From the NCBI GenBank assembly GCA_038257155.1, contig JBBSJP010000050.1, positions 1-33,067 of the forward strand: a stretch of 33,067 nucleotides of DNA. Reading direction: 5' to 3'. Within the stretch, counting starts at the first letter, position 1. Every line of letters begins with the position of its first letter. A program made the translations under genes and the position numbers. Below are positions 8,195-16,511 of the stretch, piece after piece. Under the pieces are notes generated by a model. It worked only from the letters and a program-made list of their open reading frames with translations. It was not told where the DNA came from and did not search any database. This DNA is from JANJTY01 sp038257155 (lineage in GTDB: Bacteria; Pseudomonadota; Gammaproteobacteria; Xanthomonadales; Xanthomonadaceae).

Positions 8195-10705
8195 ATGACA
8201 CCACTGAAATCCATTCTGTCCATTCTGGCCGGCGTGCTGCTGCTCGCCTTTGGCGCTCCCCTTCAGGCTGCCAACTACTGCGTCGGAAGCGTCAGCCAAC
8301 TCCAGGACGCCCTCGATCAGGCTGAAGGCGACGGCGCTGACAGCCTGATCCAGGTGCGTAGCGGAACCTACAACTTGACTTCCGACCTGCGCTATCAGCC
8401 GGCGCTGGAGTATGTGATTCCGGCGGGCAAGCTCACTGTGCGAGGTGGATACAACAGCGACTGTTCGTCCTATTCGCTGGCTCAGGGTGCAACAACCATC
8501 GATGGCGGTGGAACGCACAGCTTCCAGGCGCTCACCGAGACGGGCGCGGTGGCCCTGTTGGGACTGAAATTCCAGTCCGCGTTCGTCCATATCAGCGGTG
8601 AGGTCTCCAACGGCAGCCTTGTGGATGAGTGTTCGGTGCTGATCATCAACTTCTCGATGCGACGCGTCAGGGTCGATTCGGGCAGCGTGAGTATCACTGC
8701 GCCCTGTCAGGACGTCGTTCTGGAGAACGTGCTGGTAAGCAACGGCATCGGCGATCCCGACTCGCAGCACTCGGCGGACACAGGCCTGTGGGTGTATCTG
8801 CTCGACTTCGACAACGCGGCTTCTTTGACCATGGTGAATTCCTCCATCGTCAACGCGCGCACGACCTTTCTCACCTGCTGCGGCGAAGGCGCACCGGTAG
8901 CCAACCTGTACAACAGCATCTTCCATCGCCCCGCCGGCGCCGACATCTTCAGTGAGGCAGTGATCTACTCGCGCAACAACCGCTACGACGACATCAGTTT
9001 CAGCAGCGGCGCGTTCCTGCTCCCTGGCTCGGGAAGCACATCGAGTGCCAATCCCGATCTCAACGCACAGCACGTGCCGAATGCCGGCTCGCCAATGATC
9101 AATTCGGGTAGCTCCAACGTGCCGGACGGACTGCCGACAACCGACCTTTCCGGCGGCGAACGGGTGATCGGGTCGCAGGTCGACCGCGGCGCACTGGAAT
9201 CGCCTGTCGACGGCACCGGGGTGTACACCGTCACCAACACCAATGCCTCAGGCAGCGGCTCGCTTGCCCAGGCGGTGGAGCTGGCAAACACCGAGGCCGG
9301 CATGAACTACATCCGCTTCAACATTACCGGGGGTTGTCCGCGGCGGATCAGCCTTGCCGCACCGCTGCAGATCCGGGAATCGGTCAGCATCGATGGCTGG
9401 TCGCAGCCGGGAAATGTCCTCAACACCAGTGAGTTCGGCTGGACCGGCGCGCCCTGCATCATCCTCAACGGCGCTGGCAGCGTCGGGATCGGCATAGAAG
9501 CCATGGGAGAACTGGCCAGCGGTGGTCGCATCACCGTGCGCGGCCTGGCCTTCGAGGGCTTCGACCTTGCCATCGCGCTGGCCTTTGGCGAAGACCACGC
9601 CATCTATGGCAATCAGTTCGGCGGCAACGTTGGCGACAGCTTTCTCCCTCTCTCTGGCAATCAGCAGGCCATCGGCCTGATCGGGGGCGGCCGCACCACG
9701 GTGGGTGGCTGGAGTGCCAGCTCACGCAACCTGATCGGTGCCTCCAGCGATGTCGGTGTGCTGATCACCACATTTCTCGGCGGTGGCGGCGACGACAATG
9801 AAGTCATCAACAACTTGATTGGTCTCGACAAGAACGGCGCCAACGCTCTGCCGAACGGCACCGGCATTCGTATCAACGGCGGCTTCAACCGCATCGCAGG
9901 CAACCGCATCGGCGGCAACACCATTGACGGCATCCTGCTGTCCAGCGAGAACGCAGAGGGCAACATCATCGACGGCAACGACATCGGCGGTGGTTTGGGT
10001 GCCTTCTCCCTGGTTGCCGGCAACGGCCGCATGGGTGTAATGCTGCAGAACGAGGCACACGACAACCGCATCGGACCCGCCAACATCATTGGACGCAACG
10101 GCGACGATGGCGTGCGCGTGATGCCCACTGCACGCGCGCGCAACGAGATCACCGCCAACCGCATCAATCGCAACGACGCCCTGGGAATCGACCTGGGCGA
10201 CAACGGCGTGACCGCCAATGACCCCGATCCAACTTTCTGCGATCCCGATCTGGGCTGCGCCGCGAATCGCGGGCAGAACTTCCCGGTGGTGACCGAGGCC
10301 GTTCGCAAACGCACAGGATTCATACCGGTTGATCGACCCGTGCTGATACGCGGAACGCTGCGCAGCACGGTGAACACCACCGTGCCCTATCGCATCGAGT
10401 TGTTCAGCGGACCGTCCTGCGAAGCCAATGGCCACGGCGAAGGCTTGCGAATGCTGGGCCAGGTCGAAGTGATCATCAGCAATGAACCGTACTGCTCAGG
10501 CGACTTCTGCCTGGCCTGCACCAACGGCAACTGCACCGCAGCCTTCGCGACCTACCTGCCCCTGGCTGGACTGGAGATCGGCGACGCCATCACCGCCACC
10601 GCCACCAGCCCGGCCGGGGATACCTCGGAGTTCTCGGCCTGCGCCGTGCTGGTTGATGAAGACAGCGGCGATCTGCCGTTTGCCGACAGCTTTGAGGGCG
10701 ATTGA
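8195..10705 (+). CDS. Secreted right-handed parallel beta-helix protein with terminal FADSFE motif
   Basis: An 836-residue exported protein. A Sec signal peptide (MTPLKSILSILAGVLLLAFG, cleaved after LQA) is followed by a first beta-helix. Around residue 300 is the choice-of-anchor-Q-like signature: GSPMINSGS, a conserved D-GG-R stretch, then VDRGALE. A second helical stretch starts at VYTVTNTNASGSGSL and carries many NxI/GNxIGG turns (NRIAGNRIGGNTIDGI). The C-terminus is LPFADSFEGD, a variant of the terminal FE motif seen elsewhere in this window. Such proteins are usually surface or extracellular adhesins or carbohydrate-active proteins. No catalytic residues could be assigned. The start has GGAG eight bases upstream. 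Confidence 0.87.
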   Translation: MTPLKSILSILAGVLLLAFGAPLQAANYCVGSVSQLQDALDQAEGDGADSLIQVRSGTYNLTSDLRYQPALEYVIPAGKLTVRGGYNSDCSSYSLAQGATTIDGGGTHSFQALTETGAVALLGLKFQSAFVHISGEVSNGSLVDECSVLIINFSMRRVRVDSGSVSITAPCQDVVLENVLVSNGIGDPDSQHSADTGLWVYLLDFDNAASLTMVNSSIVNARTTFLTCCGEGAPVANLYNSIFHRPAGADIFSEAVIYSRNNRYDDISFSSGAFLLPGSGSTSSANPDLNAQHVPNAGSPMINSGSSNVPDGLPTTDLSGGERVIGSQVDRGALESPVDGTGVYTVTNTNASGSGSLAQAVELANTEAGMNYIRFNITGGCPRRISLAAPLQIRESVSIDGWSQPGNVLNTSEFGWTGAPCIILNGAGSVGIGIEAMGELASGGRITVRGLAFEGFDLAIALAFGEDHAIYGNQFGGNVGDSFLPLSGNQQAIGLIGGGRTTVGGWSASSRNLIGASSDVGVLITTFLGGGGDDNEVINNLIGLDKNGANALPNGTGIRINGGFNRIAGNRIGGNTIDGILLSSENAEGNIIDGNDIGGGLGAFSLVAGNGRMGVMLQNEAHDNRIGPANIIGRNGDDGVRVMPTARARNEITANRINRNDALGIDLGDNGVTANDPDPTFCDPDLGCAANRGQNFPVVTEAVRKRTGFIPVDRPVLIRGTLRSTVNTTVPYRIELFSGPSCEANGHGEGLRMLGQVEVIISNEPYCSGDFCLACTNGNCTAAFATYLPLAGLEIGDAITATATSPAGDTSEFSACAVLVDEDSGDLPFADSFEGD

Positions 10706-10743
10706 GGTCCAGAATCAACCAGACGCGCGGGCACGCGCCAACA

Positions 10744-10775
10744 TGAGGCGGCCAGCAAACTCGCTGTCCGCCTCA
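10744..10775. terminator. Stem-loop between convergent genes (possible bidirectional terminator)
   Basis: TGAGGCGG (10744-10751) pairs with CCGCCTCA (10768-10775), and an inner CAGC/GCTG continues the stem around a 6-nt loop. It sits between the 3' ends of the beta-helix gene and operon A, where both transcripts would run into it. Neither side has a clear T-run, so intrinsic termination is uncertain. Confidence 0.5.
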
Positions 10776-10798
10776 GTACGCCACCAACACTCAGCCGA

Positions 10799-11701
10799 TC
10801 AATCCTGCAGCTGATCCTGCGAGATGATCGCCGTCATGAATGCGTAGTGGTTGCTCTCCCGAAACCGGGCGTCCTGCTTCACCAGCGACATGAACTCCTG
10901 GTGCTCGGCAATCGAGCTGGCTACCAGGCAGCCTGCGCTGTACTTCCCGACCTTGCTCGAGTTGTTGCCGTGGTGCTGGTTGATGCCGTAGTCGGCGCGC
11001 TCGAACACGGGGTCCCCGTCGCGCAAACCATTGCGGTCCTGGTCCCGGTGCACGCGAAGCTTCCGGCGTTGGACCAGGGCTTCGTACGCACCTTTGTGCA
11101 AGCCGACTCCCCACGCCTTGTACTGGCCCAGCGCGATGTGAGCCGCGGCCTTGACCGGATCACGAATGCCGGGCACGGGGTTGAGAATCGCATGCCAGCC
11201 CGGTTGCGTCGTTGCACGCCATGCGCCGATCATTATTGGCACGCGTTCTCGAACCGCAATCACGCAACGCAGGTCGTTGTATTCGTCAACCTTGTTCGCG
11301 TTGACCGCGCCATCTTGGTTTCGGCCCTCCAGGTAAACAATGTTGGCGCAATCGGGATGCGCGCAGAACCAATAGCCGAGCTGCTGCATGCTTCGCACAA
11401 TTCGCGCAGCGAGAGAGCTGCCTGCCACGTCCAGCGGCAGAAGATCATCCCGACGCTGAGAAAGCAGCGCGCGTGCCAGATCCGCTGTAAGTCGATCAGA
11501 ATCCCCTGCGCCCACCAGACGGCAGAACTCGCGCCAGGCCCACTGGCTTACCGGCCCGAAATCGCCATCGACTGGCGGATCGAGCAGTCCCAGATCGGCT
11601 AGCCGCTGTTGAAGTTCCCTGACCAGTCCCGGCTTGGTCCGGACCTGGTTCTGGTCGAGCCCCTGCGAAGTGCCATCGCGAATTTCTGCCAATGAAGTCA
11701 T
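10799..11701 (-). CDS. Peptidoglycan-binding protein with L,D-transpeptidase-like H...SxGC motif (operon A, gene 3)
   Basis: A 300-residue protein. Residues about 25-65 (LVRELQQRLADLGLL, then VDGDFGP) form a peptidoglycan-binding_1-like domain. The C-terminal part holds YGINQHHG (about 238-245) and YSAGCLV (254-260). A His followed by SxGC is the arrangement of YkuD/L,D-transpeptidase-type cysteine enzymes, so I infer a wall-active or wall-binding enzyme. No signal peptide is visible, which is odd for such a protein; export by another route, lysis, or delivery as an effector would explain it. The ATG at 11701 has GGGAG seven bases upstream. It is the last gene of a three-gene operon, 65 bp after the peptidase gene. 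Confidence 0.72.
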   Translation of the reverse strand: MTSLAEIRDGTSQGLDQNQVRTKPGLVRELQQRLADLGLLDPPVDGDFGPVSQWAWREFCRLVGAGDSDRLTADLARALLSQRRDDLLPLDVAGSSLAARIVRSMQQLGYWFCAHPDCANIVYLEGRNQDGAVNANKVDEYNDLRCVIAVRERVPIMIGAWRATTQPGWHAILNPVPGIRDPVKAAAHIALGQYKAWGVGLHKGAYEALVQRRKLRVHRDQDRNGLRDGDPVFERADYGINQHHGNNSSKVGKYSAGCLVASSIAEHQEFMSLVKQDARFRESNHYAFMTAIISQDQLQD

Positions 11702-11766
11702 GTGCAAGCTCCCGTGCCATGGTTGGTGTAGCAGCGCTCATCTCGATGTGACCGGACTGGCTTTCG

Positions 11767-12897
11767 TTACAAAATCGACCACCTCACATTGCGCGGAGCG
11801 GGCCGATACAATGACTGGCTCAACAGATCCCAAGCCGGAATGCAGAGGCTGACGGGCTGTCCGTTCCTGAGTTCCAGAGCAATATGCATTCCGACCAGCA
11901 CTCGACCGTGATCCAGATCGGCCACCAGAGGCGAACCACTGTCGCCTCCAGACGTCCAAACGCCGGCGCTGAAACTGAGGGTCAACAGGTCGCTATGCAC
12001 GTTGATGGCGTTGGTTATCAACTGCCCTGCCGGCCAATAGCTGCTGAAACTGACAGGAACACTTCCGCTTGCTGTCAAGATGAATAGATCCGCCCTCAGA
12101 TCTCGCGGCCGGGCAATACCGCCACTTGCGAAGCTGAAGCCCTGATTCAGTAGTTCAACAGCGGCGGTGACATTGGTAATGCGCAACCACTGAGCATCGA
12201 AGTCGGGCCGGTTGGGATCATCCAGGCTTCCACGGCGATCGATCGACAAGCCAAGTCTGCTGTAGTCATCAAGCAAGTCGACGGGAACTTCGCTGGACTG
12301 GTAGTTGCTGATGCCGTTGGAAAGCACATGCATGCAGGAAATCGCGCTGTAGCTCTTCGTGCCGCTGGGCGTGGACTCCTGAATGATGCAGGCTACGGAA
12401 CCTGTTTCGTAGCGCGTTGAGTTGCTGGTTCGGCCAACAGCAATGTTGGCCTGCGGCCTGCGAGCCGACTTGGCCGCACGTTGCTCAACATCGGTTGCGA
12501 TCGCCACACGCGTCGGAGCATGAGGCGGACCAATGCTCGCGAAGACAAACTCTGGAATTCTTCCCTTCAGTGACGATGTCTTTCGCGACAGCGCTGGCCA
12601 CTTGCGTCTTACAATCATCCGCAGGCAGACGGCAAGGTTGCGATGTATCCGAACCTTGCCTTGTTCGTCGCTGCGATGGCGGAACCCGATCCCCAAACCG
12701 CACACTGCGGGATAGGCAAGACGCAACTCCTCGCCGCGCGTTTCGATCAGCTCTTGCACCACTGCGAGCTGCGTTTCGAGATCGAGCTCGCGGAAAGCAC
12801 CCTTGGCCGCAGCGACGGAACAATCGGTGGTCCTGCGGTGCTCGATCACCGACAGGCTCGGCCGTGATTCGAGGCTCTCCACGGTAGGGGTCACCAT
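11767..12897 (-). CDS. Trypsin-like serine peptidase (operon A, gene 2)
   Basis: A 376-residue protein. The first ~150 residues form a separate domain I do not recognise. The rest is a chymotrypsin-fold peptidase: His190 in SAISCMHVLSN, Asp234 in FDAQW, and Ser320 in GGDSGSPLV form the expected triad order and spacing. No signal peptide or TM helix is seen, so as read it would stay in the cytoplasm unless exported unusually. The ATG at 12897 lies 5 bp after the stop of the lipoprotein gene and has no clear Shine-Dalgarno of its own, suggesting translational coupling. The target is unknown; its neighbours suggest an envelope-related process. Confidence 0.75.
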   Translation of the reverse strand: MVTPTVESLESRPSLSVIEHRRTTDCSVAAAKGAFRELDLETQLAVVQELIETRGEELRLAYPAVCGLGIGFRHRSDEQGKVRIHRNLAVCLRMIVRRKWPALSRKTSSLKGRIPEFVFASIGPPHAPTRVAIATDVEQRAAKSARRPQANIAVGRTSNSTRYETGSVACIIQESTPSGTKSYSAISCMHVLSNGISNYQSSEVPVDLLDDYSRLGLSIDRRGSLDDPNRPDFDAQWLRITNVTAAVELLNQGFSFASGGIARPRDLRADLFILTASGSVPVSFSSYWPAGQLITNAINVHSDLLTLSFSAGVWTSGGDSGSPLVADLDHGRVLVGMHIALELRNGQPVSLCIPAWDLLSQSLYRPAPRNVRWSIL

Positions 12898-12902
12898 AGG
12901 TG

Positions 12903-14639
12903 TCAGGTAAGGTCCAAGGTCAAACTTAGCCTGGATAGCGCCTGGTCTATGGATTCGCCACCACGAATGGTCTTGTCGCGAATGGCTTTCTCGATACTGG
13001 CCTTCTCAACGGCGTCACTCGGGGTAGGCCGTAGCTTGATCTGCATCTTCTTGGCCGCGGCGTCATGAGCCACCGACTCGAACTTGAAGTGATAGCCGAC
13101 TGCCTCAGGGTCGTCGGACAGGCGCTTGTCCTCCAGCGATTGCAATACATCAAGCAGGGCTTTGGCCGTTGCCACACGCGTATCATTCGCGTCCGGTTGC
13201 ACCGGGACTTGGGTTGCGGGGATCTGCGCTGGCTGATCCTGGGTAGCGGGTTGCACTGCGCTAATGCTAACCGGTACTTCAACCTGATTGCCGGCTGCGT
13301 CGGAGACTAAAAGGCGAGCACTACCAGCAGGCGTGTTCTGGGTGCGCGTCAGACCGAAACCGCGGTCACCCGACACCGGGTTCACAACAATCAGGTCTTT
13401 GACTTGTTCACCAATGACAACGCCGACATAAGGCGACTTGCCCCCCGAGACGACGAATCGAGCCATTGTTGCGCTGGCGCTCAAGCTGAGCGACGCCGGA
13501 GAAACGGACATGGGTTCGCTGGCATCGACGTTGCACGCCTTCAAGGCAGCGGCGATATCGCTGACGGGCACGCTTTGCACGACCGCCTGAAGTTGCAGTT
13601 CGATTCCCTCAAGCATGGCGAAAGCTCGATTAAGGTTCGCCACAGCCCGATCAAGGGCCGCTTCGAGATCGAGGACCTGCACGCCCAATGCCCGTGAATC
13701 GACCGATCCGGACTGCCTGCCGGTCTTCACCGCTGGCGCAGCTTCTTCGAAGCCTCTCAGCTCGAGTCCCGGAACCACCTTTGCAGCCAGCAACCCCAGA
13801 TTGGCGATGATCGACTGCGACGCGTTCGGATCGGGCAACGCGGACTGCAGTTCCTTGTCTACTGTTGCCACGACCCGATCCACTGTCCGTGCCAGCCGAT
13901 TGCCGGCAGTACCGGAAGCCTGTTGCAACTGTATTGCTTTTGCATAACTGGCTCGCAACGCGGCGAATCGCGACTTGGCTGAAGCAAGCTCAAGATCCGC
14001 GCGCGTTTGCAGTGCTGCATTGCGCTGATTGATCTGCAACGCAGTCGCTTGGGAAACTGTCTTGCCTTGCGCCTTGGCCTGCGCCCGAGCAACCGCTGCA
14101 ACTTCCGCGACGACCACGTCCAACTCAATCAACGCCTGAAGTGCGGGGGCGTAATGTGCGTTGAAATTACTTACCCCTGTCCGGAGTGTGGCTTGCAAGG
14201 GCTTGGCGATGCGCAGTGGCTCCACCGCGTTCTCGGCGCACACCAAGGCCTGGTAAGCGTTGGCGTAGAGCGCTTCGAGGGGTTTGTTGCCATACCAGGT
14301 TGCCAGGCCATAGTTGGTACCACCGATCAGGCCAAGGCCAATCAGATTGTCCCGATGCGCTCTGCCTTGCGTGATTCCCAAAGCCAGTGCGCCCAGCACG
14401 ATGTTGGTCGCGCCGGTGTTGTAGCGCAACTTGGCGTAGGCCGAAAGTCGATCGCGGTAGGCTTCACGTTGTACACGCGAGTACTGCTGGGCCTGATCGA
14501 TTGTGCAATCAACTCGGCACGCAGTCACCTGAGTGGCATTGGCGGCAGAGGGACGAATGTAGGGATCGGCCAGCGAGCAGCCAACCAGAAGCGTGCTCAG
14601 TGAAACAGATGCCACAAATCGGACCGGTATGTCCCTCAT
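12903..14639 (-). CDS. Large lipoprotein of unknown function (operon A, gene 1)
   Basis: A 578-residue protein with a lipoprotein signal (STLLVGC, acylated Cys at residue 21), so membrane-anchored in the periplasm. Residues about 75-115 are Gly/Ala/Leu-rich. Residues about 170-360 are Ala/Gln/Arg-rich, probably long alpha-helices or coiled coil. Around 385-465 there is a beta-rich, Ig-like segment (SPASLSLSASATMARFVVSG). A Gln/Pro linker leads to a charged C-terminal domain containing YHFKFESVAHDAAAKKMQI. I recognise no family. The ATG at 14639 follows an AAGGGG sequence at a workable distance. It is the first gene of the operon with the trypsin-like peptidase and the peptidoglycan-binding protein. 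Confidence 0.7.
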   Translation of the reverse strand: MRDIPVRFVASVSLSTLLVGCSLADPYIRPSAANATQVTACRVDCTIDQAQQYSRVQREAYRDRLSAYAKLRYNTGATNIVLGALALGITQGRAHRDNLIGLGLIGGTNYGLATWYGNKPLEALYANAYQALVCAENAVEPLRIAKPLQATLRTGVSNFNAHYAPALQALIELDVVVAEVAAVARAQAKAQGKTVSQATALQINQRNAALQTRADLELASAKSRFAALRASYAKAIQLQQASGTAGNRLARTVDRVVATVDKELQSALPDPNASQSIIANLGLLAAKVVPGLELRGFEEAAPAVKTGRQSGSVDSRALGVQVLDLEAALDRAVANLNRAFAMLEGIELQLQAVVQSVPVSDIAAALKACNVDASEPMSVSPASLSLSASATMARFVVSGGKSPYVGVVIGEQVKDLIVVNPVSGDRGFGLTRTQNTPAGSARLLVSDAAGNQVEVPVSISAVQPATQDQPAQIPATQVPVQPDANDTRVATAKALLDVLQSLEDKRLSDDPEAVGYHFKFESVAHDAAAKKMQIKLRPTPSDAVEKASIEKAIRDKTIRGGESIDQALSRLSLTLDLT

Positions 14640-14720
14640 CGCTCGCCCCTTGGACCTGCCAGAAATTCCAATGCATTGGGACGCCCCGTGACACCACTGG
14701 CAGCTTTCCCCTTGCCCTTA

Positions 14721-14760
14721 ACTCGCAAAATGGGGACCAGATCGATCACGCGTCGAAAAC
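14721..14760. repeat. Short dispersed repeat shared with the region upstream of operon B
   Basis: The 30-bp stretch beginning ACTCGCAAAATGGGGACCAG at 14721 matches the stretch beginning at 25732 at about 26 of 30 positions, and a CCCTTA precedes both. Each copy lies upstream of a lipoprotein-led minus-strand operon, about 80 bp from the first (14639) and about 380 bp from the second (25354). It may be a mobile-element remnant or, less likely, a shared control site. Confidence 0.6.
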
Positions 14761-14775
14761 ACGAACACTGCCCCG

Positions 14776-15050
14776 CCAAGACGCTAACCCGTTCGTGGTG
14801 AGGAGGGGCGATCGAGATCCTGATCCGCACGCAGTGCGAATCGAAGGGTCGAGGCGGCCCGTCTCGAACCACCTTCGCGGGACCCTTCGAGAGCCTGTCC
14901 TGAGGAGGCACGAAGCGTCGTCTCGAAGGGCCAGGCCTCGGCCCTTCGATCCTCGCTACGCGCTGCCTCAGGACAGACCTTCAACCTCGTTCGGCGGCTA
15001 CGCCGCTGCGCCTTCGCTGCGCTTGGTCCCGGCTCCTCAGGGCGAACGGG
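14776..15050. repeat. Composite of nested inverted repeats; no gene
   Basis: CCCTTCGAGA (14883-14892) is inverted at 14921-14930 (TCTCGAAGGG). CTGTCCTGAG (14895-14904) is inverted at 14967-14976 (CTCAGGACAG). This vocabulary, with GTTCGTGGTGAG near 14791, is a common dispersed intergenic repeat in proteobacteria. Open frames across it are coding-like only because of GC content. The segment fills the space between operon A and the broken PfpI gene. Confidence 0.7.
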
Positions 15051-15164
15051 AAGGGGGCGGGAGCCCCGCTCGCAAGCATGGCTGAGGCATGTGGGCAATC
15101 AGGACTCGTGTAGCGTCCCTGATACCTGCCAACGCCCCTTGCCGATTCTTCGAGGCATTCTTCT

Positions 15165-15909
15165 TCAGCCCTGCTGCAAGCGCCCCAGCAACCGGCGCGC
15201 AAGCAGGTGCACGTCACCCGGCCAGCGCGCCGACAGGTAATGCCGATCTTCGACGACAAAGCCCCCGCGGTCGCTAGCGGCCGTGCTCTTGGCAAACAGG
15301 GTGATCGGGCCGCGCTGGAAATCACCGGCATGCTCAAGCGCGGCACGCACTTCGGACTCCACGTAGTCGGGATAGGTTCGGTAATAGCGGCCAAGCTTCC
15401 AGGCGGTCAGCCAGAACGCCAGGCGTTCCATGTAGGCCGGCAGGCACGTGCTGCGATAGCCGTGCAGCAACGAGTGCCCGGATTCTGCGCGAGCCCCGCG
15501 CAAGTACCAGCACGCCATGGCAAACCGCCGCGAACGGACGGCCGAGCGCGAAGCAGCGTCCCATCATCGTCTGCAAATCGGCGCTGCCAAGGTACTGCCG
15601 CATGCCCGCTGCGTGGCCACCCGGTAGCAGAAAGCCGGCGTAATCCTGCGGCACGATATCGGCCCAGCGGATCGGATGCTGAAACGCGTTGGTCGCAATC
15701 ATGTCGCGGTACGCCGCGCGAGCATCCGCCTCGGCACCGAGCTGGCCGAAGATCACGCCCTCGAGCACGCGCGGATCGCAGGCGGCCACATAGGCATGCT
15801 CAGTTGCGAACACCACCTCGTGCCCCGCGTCGATCAGATAGCGCCACGGAATCGCAGCCTCAGTGGTGTCGAAGTCTCGGTCGGGAAGCGGAATCAGTAC
15901 GCGTGGCAT
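15165..15909 (-). pseudogene. DJ-1/PfpI family protein, frameshifted
   Basis: The product would be about 248 residues, but it is split between two frames. The first frame (from ATG 15909) gives MPRVLIPLPDRDFDTTEAAI, the GVIFGQLGAEAD segment, LLPGGHAAGMRQYL and the nucleophile elbow AAVCHGVLVLARG (Cys130). The second frame (to the stop at 15165) continues with GHSLLHGYRSTCLPAYMERL and YYRTYPDYVESEV, the expected C-terminal half of this amidotransferase-like family. The shift lies near 15495-15515, next to a CCCC run, and reads as one extra base. Either the gene is inactive or the assembly has an indel error here. Relatives are chaperone, deglycase or hydrolase-like proteins. The gene stands alone. 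Confidence 0.8.
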
Positions 15910-15927
15910 GGTGGGCTCCGTCCGACC

Positions 15928-16167
15928 TCACTCGAATCTGTCCGAAAAAATGAATCCGTCCTTGGTCGAGAAGCTCGCGGCACCGACGCGCGTCCGGCCG
16001 CTGGTGGCGGCAAAGTCGCCGACGACGTCGAGTCGAGCTGGACTGGTCGCCAGATCGTACACCCGGCTGACGGTACCGCCCGAGATCGAGGGATTCCATT
16101 GAGGATCAGTCTGAGTGGATTCACGGAACTGGCACCCGCGCCCGACAGTTTTCCGCGCGCATGCCGG
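15928..16167 (-). pseudogene. 3' remnant of a secreted delta-60/propeller-like protein ending in FIFSDRFE
   Basis: An open stretch without a start codon ends at the TGA at 15928-15930. Its C-terminus reads SFSTKDGFIFSDRFE, matching the terminal FE motif of the large secreted proteins here. Before it is VYDLATSPARLDVVGDFAA followed by TSGRTRVGA, which resembles one blade of a delta-60-type repeat (the usual 'GGDFT..G..R..' pattern). An in-frame TGA at 16168-16170 closes the stretch on its 5' side, so only the last ~80 codons at most survive. The fragment sits just upstream of the broken PfpI gene. Confidence 0.6.
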
Positions 16168-16511
16168 TCAGTACGCCTCCTGCTTCGCCCTGAGCGCGGC
16201 TAACACCCGTATCGCCACCACCAGCGGCCAGGCTAGAAGGAAGCTGAGGGCGTTCAGGGCGTCCTCGCCCAGTTCAATTGCAAATCAATTTTGTTCAGAG
16301 GCTCCTTAACTCCCTGCAACTGCTCATGCTGTTAGACTTACCAATTCGGTGCCCAGGCCATCCAGTGGGCCCCGTTTGAGCAACATCGCGCGCCCAGCCC
16401 CGTGTTCGCACCGGCGCTTGGCAATCGAAGCAACCTACAGAAATGCAGCCTGTCGCCGGTCGCCTGCCCCCACAGAGACCGCGATGCATCACGCCTTGGA
16501 GAAAAATACCC

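Noticed and set aside
8090..9073. A 327-residue open frame on the minus strand over the start of the beta-helix gene
   Set aside because: The plus-strand gene has a signal peptide, family signatures and an RBS. The antisense frame has no recognisable domain and is a product of GC-biased codon use.
16168..16284. A 38-codon minus-strand open stretch with one hydrophobic helix (ALSFLLAWPLVVAIRVLAAL)
   Set aside because: It is closed upstream by a TGA and has no start codon or RBS. It may be a gene remnant but cannot be assigned.
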